Position numbers and translations under genes: made by a program
Source of the DNA: Bowmanella sp. JS7-9
GTDB taxonomy: Bacteria > Pseudomonadota > Gammaproteobacteria > Enterobacterales > Alteromonadaceae
Assembly: GCF_004329715.1 (NCBI RefSeq)
Contig: NZ_JXSY01000003.1
Span: forward strand, 1-64,000
Direction of reading: 5' to 3'
DNA: 64,000 nt
In this document: piece after piece, positions 55,902-64,000 of the stretch
How the letters are laid out: every line of letters begins with the position of its first letter
Position numbering within the stretch: the first letter of the stretch is position 1
The notes under the pieces: generated by a model
Seen by the model: the letters and a program-made list of their open reading frames with translations, nothing else
What the model was told of the DNA's origin: nothing
Databases searched by the model: none

Positions 55902-56738
55902 ATGAGCTACGCCCGCACATTACCAGCCTACACCACGAATCAATGGCAAAACCCCAAGGGTTACAACATTTTACTTGAAGGCGATAGCTGGGCAGATATT
56001 CCGGTTTTCACGTCAAATCTTGGCTGGTCATTGGCCTTAGCGCTGAAAGATAAAATCAATTTATGCAATATCAGTCATTCCGGTGATTTAATGGATGAAC
56101 TGATTCAAGGGCCACAATGGCGCCGGTTAAAAAAAGCCATTGGTAATCGTAATTATAAATTCGATTTATTGATTTTAAGTGCCGGCGGCAATGACATATT
56201 ACTGAAAAAAGTGGATGGGCAGACCAACATCGAACGCCTGTTGAAATCGGCCAGTGGTAATGAGCCCAACGCCTATATTAATCAAGGTGTGTGTAACGAA
56301 ATTATGCAGTTGTTGGTAGACCAATATCGCATTGTGTTGGATTACTGCCAAAGCGCTAATCCTGATTTAAAAGTTGCCACGCATTGCTATGATTTTATCT
56401 ATCCACGCAATAAAGCGACTCTGGCAGTCATCGTTAAAGTTGCTGGACCCTGGGTATGGCCCGCGATGAATGGTAAAGGAATTACTGAGCCTGCCATGCA
56501 GCGCAAGATTATGAAAATCTTGCTAGGTGAATTTCGCAGCAAGATGCTCGAGCTCACGCAGCAGTACGCTAATTTTCATTTGTTTGATACGCAGGGCGTT
56601 TTACCGGAACTGCAGCAATGGCAGGATGACATCGATAACTGGCATGATGAAATTCATCCCAACAGTGATGGTTTCCGTAAGTTGGTAGAACAGTGCCTAA
56701 AACCGCAAATTGAAAACTGGATAGCACAGCAGGATTGA
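55902..56738 (+). CDS. SGNH/GDSL-type hydrolase
   Basis: 278 residues. Block I is ILLEGDSWAD with the nucleophile Ser, block II NISHSGD, block III SAGGND and block V DEIHPNSDG with catalytic Asp and His. No signal peptide is seen, so it is probably cytoplasmic. Members cleave esters or lipids; substrate unknown. It begins 89 bases past DUF2797, and a remarkable inverted repeat lies between it and the next gene. AT-richer than housekeeping genes. Confidence 0.87.
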   Translation: MSYARTLPAYTTNQWQNPKGYNILLEGDSWADIPVFTSNLGWSLALALKDKINLCNISHSGDLMDELIQGPQWRRLKKAIGNRNYKFDLLILSAGGNDILLKKVDGQTNIERLLKSASGNEPNAYINQGVCNEIMQLLVDQYRIVLDYCQSANPDLKVATHCYDFIYPRNKATLAVIVKVAGPWVWPAMNGKGITEPAMQRKIMKILLGEFRSKMLELTQQYANFHLFDTQGVLPELQQWQDDIDNWHDEIHPNSDGFRKLVEQCLKPQIENWIAQQD

Positions 56739-56754
56739 CGTCGGCATCGAACAG

Positions 56755-56786
56755 TTATTAAAGTGTGACACGTCACACTTTAATAA
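56755..56786. repeat. 32-bp near-perfect inverted repeat
   Basis: The left arm TTATTAAAGTGTGAC (56755-56769) and the right arm GTCACACTTTAATAA (56772-56786) are exact reverse complements separated by AC. It lies 16 bases behind the SGNH gene and 18 before the next ATG. It could be a regulator-binding operator or an RNA stem; there is no T-run to mark a terminator. Confidence 0.85.
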
Positions 56787-56804
56787 TATTTAAATACCAA
56801 TACA

Positions 56805-57401
56805 ATGACGCAGACAAATAACAAAGATAAAGCGCTGTGGCGTGCATTTATAGATGGGTATCTTATACCCGGCGAAATCAAACAACAGGATATTGCTGAT
56901 CCCACCCAGGCATTTCCAATATTATCGGGTGATTGTCGTAAAACCGATATGGCGCAGCTTGGTCAGTTTTTGACGCCGCATGGATTAAAAAGGCTGAGTG
57001 CCAGATTCAGAAAATTCAAACAGCGCAGCCAGTCACATCAAACCTTTATCACAATAGAACAAGCCACGTTAGCGAAATTAAAACGATTTGCTGAACATGC
57101 GGGCTTACATGAAGACAGCTACGATTTGGTGCTGGAATACCTGTTAAGCCCGGAAGAAGATTTACAGACTGCGAAGTTGCAGATACAAAATATGCCAACT
57201 GCATTAAGTCAGAAAGAACTCCCAAAACTTATAAAACTACGCACCGAGCAACAGGGCAACTTAATCACGTTTATCAAACTGCAGCAGGAAGTAGCATACA
57301 AAGCCGGCTGGAATGATTGCAAAACACAGCCGGCCAAAAAGCGTGAGAACGCAGACATGCAAAGCGCGATGGAGGAGTTTATGCAAACCTGGGAAAGCTA
57401 G
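56805..57401 (+). CDS. Hypothetical protein
   Basis: 198 residues, no family recognised. It is charged, helical and lacks signal or membrane segments. Residues near 70-120 (FKQRSQSHQTFITIEQATLAKLKRFAEHAGLHEDSYDLVLEYLLSPEED) resemble a ribbon-helix-helix-type or coiled helical region, but this is weak. No ribosome site is seen before ATG 56805. A long inverted repeat lies in its promoter region, suggesting dedicated regulation. Confidence 0.7.
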   Translation: MTQTNNKDKALWRAFIDGYLIPGEIKQQDIADPTQAFPILSGDCRKTDMAQLGQFLTPHGLKRLSARFRKFKQRSQSHQTFITIEQATLAKLKRFAEHAGLHEDSYDLVLEYLLSPEEDLQTAKLQIQNMPTALSQKELPKLIKLRTEQQGNLITFIKLQQEVAYKAGWNDCKTQPAKKRENADMQSAMEEFMQTWES

Positions 57402-57589
57402 TCTTTCCAAATACATTTATCATTTAACATAATATACATTATACGCAGTTAAGTGTTGTGGGATGAGTAATGAGGTTGGTTGTGTGTAGATTGTCAAACA
57501 AAACGAGATTTTCTGTCTACGTGAGATTTTCTCGAACTAAGCGCCATCGTATGGCTCTTGCTGCGTGTCATTGTCATTTTGTCGCGCAA
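57402..57589. other. AT-rich spacer with a 10-base direct repeat
   Basis: No gene is apparent. GAGATTTTCT occurs at 57505-57514 and 57523-57532. Low-GC words such as ATAATATACATTATA are present near 57430. The region lies between two convergent genes. Confidence 0.5.
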
Positions 57590-58147
57590 CTATAAATTTT
57601 TATTTGTAGCTAAGTTCACTTTTACCACACATGCATTGTCATCAATATGCTGTGCCGAAAGCGGTTCTGTATTGTTCAGACAGGTCATATCCTTTACATC
57701 ATCTTTAGATTGCAGGTGTAAGAAAAATGCGTTGCCATCATCATCCAAGGCCAACAGTTCCGGCAGATAATAGTCACCGAAATTAAATGCGCTGCGGACA
57801 TCCGGTAAGTTTTGCAATAGCCCGGTACTGTCATAAACGCTAAACGTGGCATGCCCCTCTTCGGATGTGGCAAATACCGCGTAGCGTCCAGCGCCTGAAA
57901 AGCCCCAAAACCAAGTTTGGCCGACCAAGGTACTCTGCATATTGGTAACAAAACGAGTGCGATTGTCTTCAGTGCGTACAAACACCAACAGGTCGTTGTA
58001 CATGTCTGCAAAGCCCTGAGTTTCCGCCAGACAAAGGGAGTGCGTGGCGTTAGGGACTGGATGACAATCCAAAGGTAAGCTTGCTTGGTCTTGCGCGAGG
58101 GCCGCTGTGGTCAATGCGGTTAAAAACAAAATAATCACTGAAGCCAT
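57590..58147 (-). CDS. Exported hypothetical protein
   Basis: 185 residues with a Sec signal peptide (SVIILFLTALTTAALAQ). The mature part has four Cys (DCHPV, SLCLAE, MTCLNN, NACVVK), consistent with disulfides outside the cytoplasm. No family recognised. It lies 14 bases after the preceding minus-strand gene, and the two are likely cotranscribed. Confidence 0.72.
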   Translation of the reverse strand: MASVIILFLTALTTAALAQDQASLPLDCHPVPNATHSLCLAETQGFADMYNDLLVFVRTEDNRTRFVTNMQSTLVGQTWFWGFSGAGRYAVFATSEEGHATFSVYDSTGLLQNLPDVRSAFNFGDYYLPELLALDDDGNAFFLHLQSKDDVKDMTCLNNTEPLSAQHIDDNACVVKVNLATNKNL

Positions 58148-58161
58148 ATCTGAGCCAATAT

Positions 58162-58566
58162 TTAATAGCTGGGATCACACATGAAACTATCAACTGAAAT
58201 TAGGCGTCCGTATTCCTCTATTTTCATCTTGGTAACTGAATAACTGCCAAAGTTAAGAATCGTCGCTAAGATTACCACCTTATTTACGCCCGTTTTAAAC
58301 TCGCCGCGCAAGTTAATGTATCCCCGTCCATCAGCAAACTCATCAATGTGTTTAATATCATATTCGTATTCTTCTAAAACTTTGTCTTCTTTAATCAGCG
58401 TATTATCCTCAAAAATAGTTTTCTTTTTAAAGTCAAAAACAAAATCCCTTAATGAAATGCGCTCACCATTTACAAATTTAGGAATGGTGCATGCGGTCCA
58501 ATCGAGTTCTGCTTGTACGCTTGTTGTAAGGAGTGCAACGAATATTCCTGCCACTTTTTTAAACAT
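58162..58566 (-). CDS. Exported hypothetical protein
   Basis: 134 residues with a Sec signal peptide (FKKVAGIFVALLTTSVQAE). The mature protein has Cys in TACTIPKF and SFMCDPSY, and Lys/Glu-rich segments. Its codon use is AT-richer than that of the conserved genes, suggesting acquisition. No family recognised; it is upstream of another exported protein. Confidence 0.7.
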   Translation of the reverse strand: MFKKVAGIFVALLTTSVQAELDWTACTIPKFVNGERISLRDFVFDFKKKTIFEDNTLIKEDKVLEEYEYDIKHIDEFADGRGYINLRGEFKTGVNKVVILATILNFGSYSVTKMKIEEYGRLISVDSFMCDPSY

Positions 58567-58713
58567 AATGGTTTGCTAAACGATGGTTGTTTATGAAATT
58601 CATAATAGAGTAGAGTCTTTGTATGGCAAATAACTTTTTATTGATTTTCAGTCGCTTTCATTGGTCATTTAGCGAACACCAGGAAGTATAAAAAATCCGC
58701 TAAAGCTCATGTG

Positions 58714-59022
58714 TCACACTTCGGGCGCTTCCAGGGTAAAGATAAAATGGCGGCGCATATCTTTTAAAATCACACCTTTTTTTAGCAAGGCTGTGCTCAG
58801 GCGTTTTTGCCATTTTTTCAATTCCGGCGCGGCCGCATTGAGCATTTCTTCGTTTTCAAATTGAAAGCGCAGTAACAGTGAGCCGGGAAACTGGTGGTAT
58901 TCAACCTCGAACCAACATTGCACCATGCCGGGAAGTTCTTCACGCCCCTGCTCTTCTAACTGATCCGCAATGCTCAGAACTAGCGCTTGTTGTTTTTGCT
59001 GCACGCTGGAGAGCTTTTTCAT
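58714..59022 (-). CDS. Hypothetical protein coupled to yaeQ
   Basis: 102 residues, no signal peptide or membrane segment. Two-part layout: an N-terminal helix (SVQQKQQALVLSIADQLEEQG) and a beta-rich part (CWFEVEYHQFPGSLLLRFQFENEEML). It starts on the yaeQ stop (TAATG), so it is translated with YaeQ. No family recognised. Confidence 0.75.
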   Translation of the reverse strand: MKKLSSVQQKQQALVLSIADQLEEQGREELPGMVQCWFEVEYHQFPGSLLLRFQFENEEMLNAAAPELKKWQKRLSTALLKKGVILKDMRRHFIFTLEAPEV

Positions 59023-59570
59023 TACATATGCCTCTCGATGGCTATTTCCAGACTTTCGGTGGTTGCTGCACCTTCAATGGTCAGCCACATTTGGCCATCC
59101 TGAATCGTTACCTGAATTTGCATAGAGCGCTGCACGGCCTTTTCCAGCGGCACGACCAAATCTTCAGAAATGGTGAAAACGGCCAGATTTCTTCTGCTTT
59201 GTAACTTACTCTGTTCTTTTTTCCACCACACATTAAAGCTGTTATTGGCGTAGGCATAAATCATCATTTGCTGGCTTTGATTGCAGCCTTTTTTAATCCG
59301 TTGCTCAGATGGTTGGCCCAGCTCAATCCACAGCTCTATTTCATCACTGAAGCTTTTTTGCCAGATATCCGGAACGTCATCATCGGATAAGCCTTTGGTA
59401 AACTGTAATCGCTCATGGGCGTTAGCGATAAACGCAATAATGCGCAGCATCATGCGTTCGTCGGTTTCCGATGGGTGGCGCGCAATGGTCAGGTTATGGT
59501 CGTTGTAATAATTGCGATCCATATCGCTGATGGATATGTCCGCTTTAAAAATGGTCGCTTTGAGTGCCAT
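59022..59570 (-). CDS. yaeQ: YaeQ family protein
   Basis: 182 residues. The start MALKATIFKADISISDMDRN, the LTIARHPSETDERMMLRIIAFI segment, and LWIELGQPSEQRIKKGC match E. coli YaeQ closely. The fold resembles a PD-(D/E)XK nuclease in structural work, but its function is unsettled. The downstream gene overlaps by one base. Confidence 0.93.
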   Translation of the reverse strand: MALKATIFKADISISDMDRNYYNDHNLTIARHPSETDERMMLRIIAFIANAHERLQFTKGLSDDDVPDIWQKSFSDEIELWIELGQPSEQRIKKGCNQSQQMMIYAYANNSFNVWWKKEQSKLQSRRNLAVFTISEDLVVPLEKAVQRSMQIQVTIQDGQMWLTIEGAATTESLEIAIERHM

Positions 59571-59718
59571 GCTGTTTCCGGTTAATAGGCTGTGCTAACG
59601 ACGGGGAGTGTGAAAAAGAAGGTCGTTATGCAAGGTTGCCGGCAATATTAACAGTTATTGACGCGATTGGTGCGCAATCCTGTGTTTATTCGCTAACACA
59701 GGTTTTTAATTAAGCTGG

Positions 59719-61581
59719 CTACTCTCTGGGACGTTCTCTGACCGCCTGAATTGCTTTGATGATTTCTGGCTCCTTTTCACCGATCAGACGTTTGACGCAT
59801 TCCACGTATGCCTTGTTTTGCTCAAACGGCACGCCGATTTCGTATACATCGGCCAGTGAGCGCAATAATTCCTTATCGTAGTCAGCAAAAATTTTTACCA
59901 TCTGCTCTGCCTTTTCACGTTCAATGCCCAGTGCCTCAAATGCTGATCGCCCGATACGCAATGTGCTGTCATAGGTTTCCCTGATGATGTCGCGACAGCC
60001 ATAAGCATAGAGTTCATATACATGGTGGCGGTGCACCGCTCTGGCGATAACATGTAGGTGAGGATAGGTTTGCATGGCGTAGCGAACTAACTTAGTGATT
60101 TGCTCTTGTTCGTCTAACGCAACAATCAGCAAACTTGCCTCTTCGATTCCTGCTGCGATTAACAGATCCGGGCGGGTAGCATCGCCAAAGTAGTGTTTAA
60201 CTCCAATGGACTGCATGGCATCTAGCTGCTTGTAGTTATAATCAATTACCGTGGCTTTAATGCCGCCAGCGTTGAGAATCCGGTCGACTAAGCCACCTAC
60301 TCTGCCAGCGCCTGCGATAATAACTTTGCGCTCCTGGGGGAAGGATTCTTCTCTCGTGCTGGTAGGAGTGACATATTTGGGCGCTACGATTTTCTGATAC
60401 ATAATAAACAGAAGCGGCGAGAGCAGCATAGAAAGGGTCACGACCAGTAGCGCCAAGTCGGCCAACTCCTGGGGTAATACATGGCTGGCAACCGCAAAAG
60501 ACAGCAGCACAAAACCAAACTCCCCCGCCTGCGCCAGCCCCATTGCCAATAGCCATCTTTGCGACCCTTGCAAACCAAAAAAGCGCCCAAGGGCGGCCAA
60601 TACCGCAATTTTGATGCATATCAGGCATAAGGTGAGTAGGAGAACATCTGCGATTCTGCTCGACAAAAGTGCAAAGTTAATACCGGCGCCAACGGTAATG
60701 AAAAACAAACCGAGTAACAGGCCTTTAAACGGATCGATATTGCTTTCGAGTTCGTGTTTATAAGGGGAGCTGGCTAACACCACGCCGGCTAAAAATGTTC
60801 CCAATGCCGGAGACAAACCGACCAGCGACATCGTCAGCGCAATGCCAATAACAAACAACAGTGCGGTAGCGGTAAACAATTCTCTGAGCCGGGCCAGTGC
60901 GACAAAGCGGAATATTGGCGCCGTCAGGTAATGCCCCCCTACCACCACTAATGCAATGGCAGCCAGCGTTACCAATGCCGCCTGCCAGCTTGCCAGTCCT
61001 TGCACCAGGCTCAATCCGGAAGCATGCTCTGCTGTCTGTGTGGTAATTTGCCCCACATCCCCCAGCTCTGGCATCGCCAATAACGGTAACAACGCGAGCA
61101 TGGGAATAACGGCGATATCCTGCGTTAACAACACTGAAAACGAAGCCTGGCCACCGTCGCACTTCATTAGGCCATTTTCCTGCAGTGTTTGCAGAACAAT
61201 CGCCGTTGATGACAGAGAAAATATCAGGCCTATCGTTAACGCATATTGCCATGCGTAACCTAACATCATGATGCTGGCCATGATGACAGCAGTGGTAAGA
61301 ATAACTTGCCCCCCACCAAGCCCCAGCAATTGGGTACGCATCGACCACAGCGCTTTGGGCTCCAACTCCAGGCCGACGATAAACAGCATCATCACAACAC
61401 CAAACTCGGCAAAATGCTGAATCGACACCACATCCACATTGAAATACGACAGTACCGGGCTAATGACGATCCCCGCGAGAAGATAACCAAGCACGGAACC
61501 CAGCGAAAATTTTGCAGCAATAGGTACCGCGACAATCCCGGCGATTAGAAATATCCAGGCGATAAGAAGGAGATCAGTCAT
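59719..61581 (-). CDS. Glutathione-regulated K+-efflux antiporter, KefB/KefC-like
   Basis: 620 residues. About twelve helices with MLFIVGLELEP, IGLIFSLSSTAIVLQTLQE, LTQDIAVIPMLALLPLLA, and LGLFFITVGAGINF are the Kef signatures. The C-terminal TrkA-N domain (VIIAGAGRVGGLVDRILNAGG) binds nucleotide and glutathione adducts. It releases K+ to acidify the cell against electrophiles. No kefF/kefG ancillary gene is adjacent. It is a second Kef-type gene in the window besides the one at 49419. Confidence 0.9.
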   Translation of the reverse strand: MTDLLLIAWIFLIAGIVAVPIAAKFSLGSVLGYLLAGIVISPVLSYFNVDVVSIQHFAEFGVVMMLFIVGLELEPKALWSMRTQLLGLGGGQVILTTAVIMASIMMLGYAWQYALTIGLIFSLSSTAIVLQTLQENGLMKCDGGQASFSVLLTQDIAVIPMLALLPLLAMPELGDVGQITTQTAEHASGLSLVQGLASWQAALVTLAAIALVVVGGHYLTAPIFRFVALARLRELFTATALLFVIGIALTMSLVGLSPALGTFLAGVVLASSPYKHELESNIDPFKGLLLGLFFITVGAGINFALLSSRIADVLLLTLCLICIKIAVLAALGRFFGLQGSQRWLLAMGLAQAGEFGFVLLSFAVASHVLPQELADLALLVVTLSMLLSPLLFIMYQKIVAPKYVTPTSTREESFPQERKVIIAGAGRVGGLVDRILNAGGIKATVIDYNYKQLDAMQSIGVKHYFGDATRPDLLIAAGIEEASLLIVALDEQEQITKLVRYAMQTYPHLHVIARAVHRHHVYELYAYGCRDIIRETYDSTLRIGRSAFEALGIEREKAEQMVKIFADYDKELLRSLADVYEIGVPFEQNKAYVECVKRLIGEKEPEIIKAIQAVRERPRE

Positions 61582-61700
61582 GGGGAGGCATGGGGTTATT
61601 GGTGAGAAATACCTACAGATTGTAATAGCTTAGGACAACAATAAAGTGAAATTTACACTCTATACTCAATCCAGACAGGGCATCGTGAAGTAGCGGTTTA

Positions 61701-62087
61701 ATGGTCAACAAAATCCCCCATGGCACTTACACACTGGCATTACAGGGCCAAATGGTCGTGTGTGATTATGCAGGTAGTTTTAATTTGGCGGGTGTTGAGG
61801 CGCTGATCCGCGATGTGCTGGCATTAACCCAACACTTACCCCGCTGGGTATTGTTTCAACGTCCCGAGCCGTCGGCCGCGGTCACGTTCGATGCCGTTGA
61901 ACCTATGATGAATGGCTATCTGGCATTCCAGCAGGCGGGTTGTCTGGCGGTTGCAATTGTCGAGCGCAGTTTCTTCGTACATGCAGGTAAACCCTATCGC
62001 CCGGCCGCGCTGACATTGGAAATTCGAATCAAACCAGATGAAGACGAATTGTTACTCTGGTTACAAGAACAACTGCACGTAAAATAA
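61701..62087 (+). CDS. Hypothetical protein, STAS-like size
   Basis: 128 residues. No signal or membrane helix. The alternation of strands and helices (YTLALQGQMVVCDYAGSFNLAGVEALIRDVLALT and LAVAIVERSFFVH) resembles a single alpha/beta domain such as STAS, but without firm motifs. It stands between two opposing genes and no clear ribosome site is seen. Confidence 0.7.
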   Translation: MVNKIPHGTYTLALQGQMVVCDYAGSFNLAGVEALIRDVLALTQHLPRWVLFQRPEPSAAVTFDAVEPMMNGYLAFQQAGCLAVAIVERSFFVHAGKPYRPAALTLEIRIKPDEDELLLWLQEQLHVK

Positions 62088-62131
62088 CCGTAATGTGCGC
62101 AAATTTCTGATTAGGCGCAGCGCACACGCAG

Positions 62132-62956
62132 TTACACAGGTTTATTTTTGCGTTCGAACCTTGGTCGCTTGTTTTGCGCTGACCAGAGTGATTTTTCAGG
62201 CTTTGCAGGTGTTTTTTGAGGGGTTGGTGCTTGTGCCGTTTTACTAGAGCCTTTTACGGCATTATTTAACTGATTCAGCTCTTGTTCTGTGAGGTTACGC
62301 CACTGCCCGGGGCGCAATTTACCCAAATCCAAATGCATGATGCGCACGCGTTTGAGCTTGGTGACTTCATACCCTAAAAACTCACACATACGACGGATCT
62401 GGCGGTTCATACCTTCGGTCAAAATGATGGTAAACGTAAACTTGCCGGTGGCACGCACCACACAGGGCTTGGTAACGGTACGCAGAATCGGTACGCCTTT
62501 ACTCATGCGCTGAATAAATCTGTCACTGACCGGTTGGTTGACCGTGACCTCGTATTCTTTGTCGTGGGCGTTCTCGGCACGCAGAATTTTGTTCACGATA
62601 TCGCCATCGCTGGTCAGCAGGATCAAGCCTTCGGACGGTTTATCCAGCCGACCAATCGGGAAAATCCGCTCTTTATGCCCAATTGCATCAATGATATTGC
62701 CTTTAATGTGACGCTCGGTAGTGCAGGTAATTCCGATGGGCTTGTTGTAAGCGATATAAATACGGTCTGACTTATCCGCCGCAACAGCCCCTATCAATTT
62801 GCCGTCAACCCGCACTTTGTCTCCCGGGCCAACCTGGGTGCCCAGTTCAGGCAATTTATCATTGATGGTGACACGCTGTTGTTCGATAAGTTTGTCAGCT
62901 TCACGGCGTGAGCATAAACCAGTGTCGCTGATGTATTTATTAAGGCGCTTATTCAT
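62132..62956 (-). CDS. rluF: 23S rRNA pseudouridine(2604) synthase RluF
   Basis: 274 residues. An N-terminal S4 domain (RLNKYISDTGLCSRREADKLIEQ) precedes the RsuA-type catalytic domain with the active Asp in FPIGRLDKPSEGLILLTSDGD and NRQIRRMCEFLGYEV. The frame is open to 63016; the ATG at 62956 fits the family. The C-terminal 45 residues are Pro/Lys-rich and variable. Confidence 0.92.
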   Translation of the reverse strand: MNKRLNKYISDTGLCSRREADKLIEQQRVTINDKLPELGTQVGPGDKVRVDGKLIGAVAADKSDRIYIAYNKPIGITCTTERHIKGNIIDAIGHKERIFPIGRLDKPSEGLILLTSDGDIVNKILRAENAHDKEYEVTVNQPVSDRFIQRMSKGVPILRTVTKPCVVRATGKFTFTIILTEGMNRQIRRMCEFLGYEVTKLKRVRIMHLDLGKLRPGQWRNLTEQELNQLNNAVKGSSKTAQAPTPQKTPAKPEKSLWSAQNKRPRFERKNKPV

Positions 62957-63070
62957 GAATTTTGTTTCGGTTCCTGACCAGTTACTCGCGCCGGTATTAT
63001 TTTTTGCGGCGCACATTGCCAGCTAGTTTACCTTCATCTATGTTGAGCGAAAAATTTTTGTTGAGTCATC

Positions 63071-64000
63071 ATGCGCAGCGATCCTGTTCCTTTTGGTGGT
63101 TTACTCGGCATTGCCCCCGGTGGCGTGCCAGCTTATTCGTCTGATTATGACTCAGTCGATGAGTCTCAATATCCAAACCGGCAGGCCTTTCGTCATCAAC
63201 TGGATGGCTTGTACATTGGCTACAAATGGCAGTGCGTTGAATTTGCCCGCCGATGGTTATATCTCAATACCGGCTGCATTTTTGATGACGTCGGTATGGC
63301 GTATGAAATATTCAATTTGCGCCACGTCACCCATGTGGAAAGTGGTGAGAAACGCACTCTAACCGCCTGTGAGAATGGTAGCGAACGTCGTCCTGAGTAT
63401 GGAGGCATGCTGATCTGGGCTGAAGGCGGTGAATTTGAACGCACCGGCCATGTCGCTATCATTACCGAGGTCACCGATAATTATCTGCGTGTGGCCGAAC
63501 AAAACGTCGATCATCAGCGTTGGCCCGCCGGTTGTGACTACTCGCGGGAACTACGTGCACGGGTGGATGCGCACGGCCAGTACTGGGTGCAATGCTCATT
63601 CGGTGATGCGGAAATTCTTGGCTGGATGATCCCCGCCCCTCACAGTGGTTGTGGTCAGAGCGTTGACAGCACCGAACCGGCCTTACTTGAGCTCAAAGCA
63701 CGTCAGGCTGACACTGACACCTCCCGGCAGTCCGGTTGGCTAAACATCGCCAATGATGACGAGCAGGCTTATCTACATGCCATGGGGGCACAGGCGTTGA
63801 GCCTCGATCCTACGCTTGCATCCACCTATTTTTGTATTTCCCGTTGCACGGAATCCCTGCTAAGCCATGCCACCAATGAATTACATGCGATGTTTATGCA
63901 TGCTACCCACCATGTACTCCAGCATCCTGAGTTATTGGCACGTTTTCAGTTTCCAGATGAGATCGTGCCACGTATTCAAAAGTCCTGGGATAACCGATTG
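63071..64000 (+). CDS. gss: Glutathionylspermidine synthetase/amidase, N-terminal part
   Basis: 310 codons from ATG 63071 to the window end without a stop, so the gene is cut. The N-terminal CHAP amidase domain reads GGLLGIAPGGVPAYSSDYDS, YKWQCVEFARRWL with Cys55, TGHVAIITE with His127 and VAEQNV with Glu143. These match E. coli Gss Cys59, His131 and Glu147. The synthetase domain begins around residue 195 and continues outside. The enzyme makes and hydrolyses glutathionylspermidine. Confidence 0.94.
   Translation, partial: MRSDPVPFGGLLGIAPGGVPAYSSDYDSVDESQYPNRQAFRHQLDGLYIGYKWQCVEFARRWLYLNTGCIFDDVGMAYEIFNLRHVTHVESGEKRTLTACENGSERRPEYGGMLIWAEGGEFERTGHVAIITEVTDNYLRVAEQNVDHQRWPAGCDYSRELRARVDAHGQYWVQCSFGDAEILGWMIPAPHSGCGQSVDSTEPALLELKARQADTDTSRQSGWLNIANDDEQAYLHAMGAQALSLDPTLASTYFCISRCTESLLSHATNELHAMFMHATHHVLQHPELLARFQFPDEIVPRIQKSWDNRL

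Noticed and set aside
56760-56781. CRP site in the large inverted repeat
   Set aside because: TGTGA and TCACA are four bases apart, whereas CRP requires six.
60758-61348. Minus-strand frame inside the Kef-type gene
   Set aside because: Same strand, other frame of a clearly conserved transporter; translation is Trp/Cys/Gly-rich and looks non-coding.

Overview
The window is chromosomal DNA of a gammaproteobacterium, most likely an Alteromonadales-type marine or aquatic bacterium. The basis is housekeeping proteins close to E. coli forms (YcfH, FtsK, Lrp, SerS, TusBCDE, UvrY/UvrC, TtcA, Fnr, RluF) mixed with families common in Alteromonadales (M14 and EcxA-type metalloproteases, DUF2987, SapC-family, a ccoNOQP cbb3 oxidase). 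Coding density is high. I see no rRNA, insertion sequence, integrase or CRISPR array. The genus cannot be fixed from sequence alone.

Layout. 1-13.6 kb: end of holB, ycfH, exported M14 peptidase, TolB-like/TPR membrane protein, PEP-CTERM-like surface protein, TSUP permease, HExxH metalloprotease overlapping dld, trhO, EF-hand miniprotein. 13.6-24.6 kb: DMT exporter, ald and lrp (divergent), ftsK-lolA-rarA-crcB-serS, then tusDCB and tusE on the minus strand, and yccA. 24.6-30.1 kb: tRNA-Ser(TGA), a small accessory stretch (membrane protein, Lar-like zinc protein), uvrY-uvrC-pgsA, then tRNA-Gly, -Cys and -Leu as in E. coli. 30.1-40 kb: solute-binding protein, YlqF-type GTPase, FAD oxidoreductase, ferredoxin, SpoU methyltransferase, SapC-family, cobB, LysE-type exporter, Bax-like protein, DUF2987, ttcA. 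40-49 kb: a respiratory block, uspE, fnr, copper/oxidase maturation genes (TSUP-like, ccoS, ccoI, ccoH/fixH) and ccoNOPQ. 49-64 kb: two Kef-type antiporters, SRAP protein, Na/Pi symporter, LOG-family protein, cdd, DUF2797, an AT-richer accessory patch (SGNH hydrolase and several unknowns), yaeQ, rluF and the start of a glutathionylspermidine synthetase/amidase.

How it works together. 41-49 kb encodes the oxygen-sensing regulator Fnr, the copper-loading and assembly factors, and the high-affinity terminal oxidase they serve; a perfect FNR box lies upstream of ccoN. The tus genes supply sulfur for tRNA 2-thiolation, and ttcA and trhO add further tRNA modifications.

The most unusual DNA is non-coding. 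Downstream of tRNA-Ser and of tRNA-Gly there are degenerate copies of the tRNA 3' end, and in both families the copy is interrupted near the T-loop by short perfect hairpins: four in a row after tRNA-Ser, one in each of two 101-bp repeat units after tRNA-Gly. A 32-bp near-perfect inverted repeat sits before an unknown gene at 56.8 kb.
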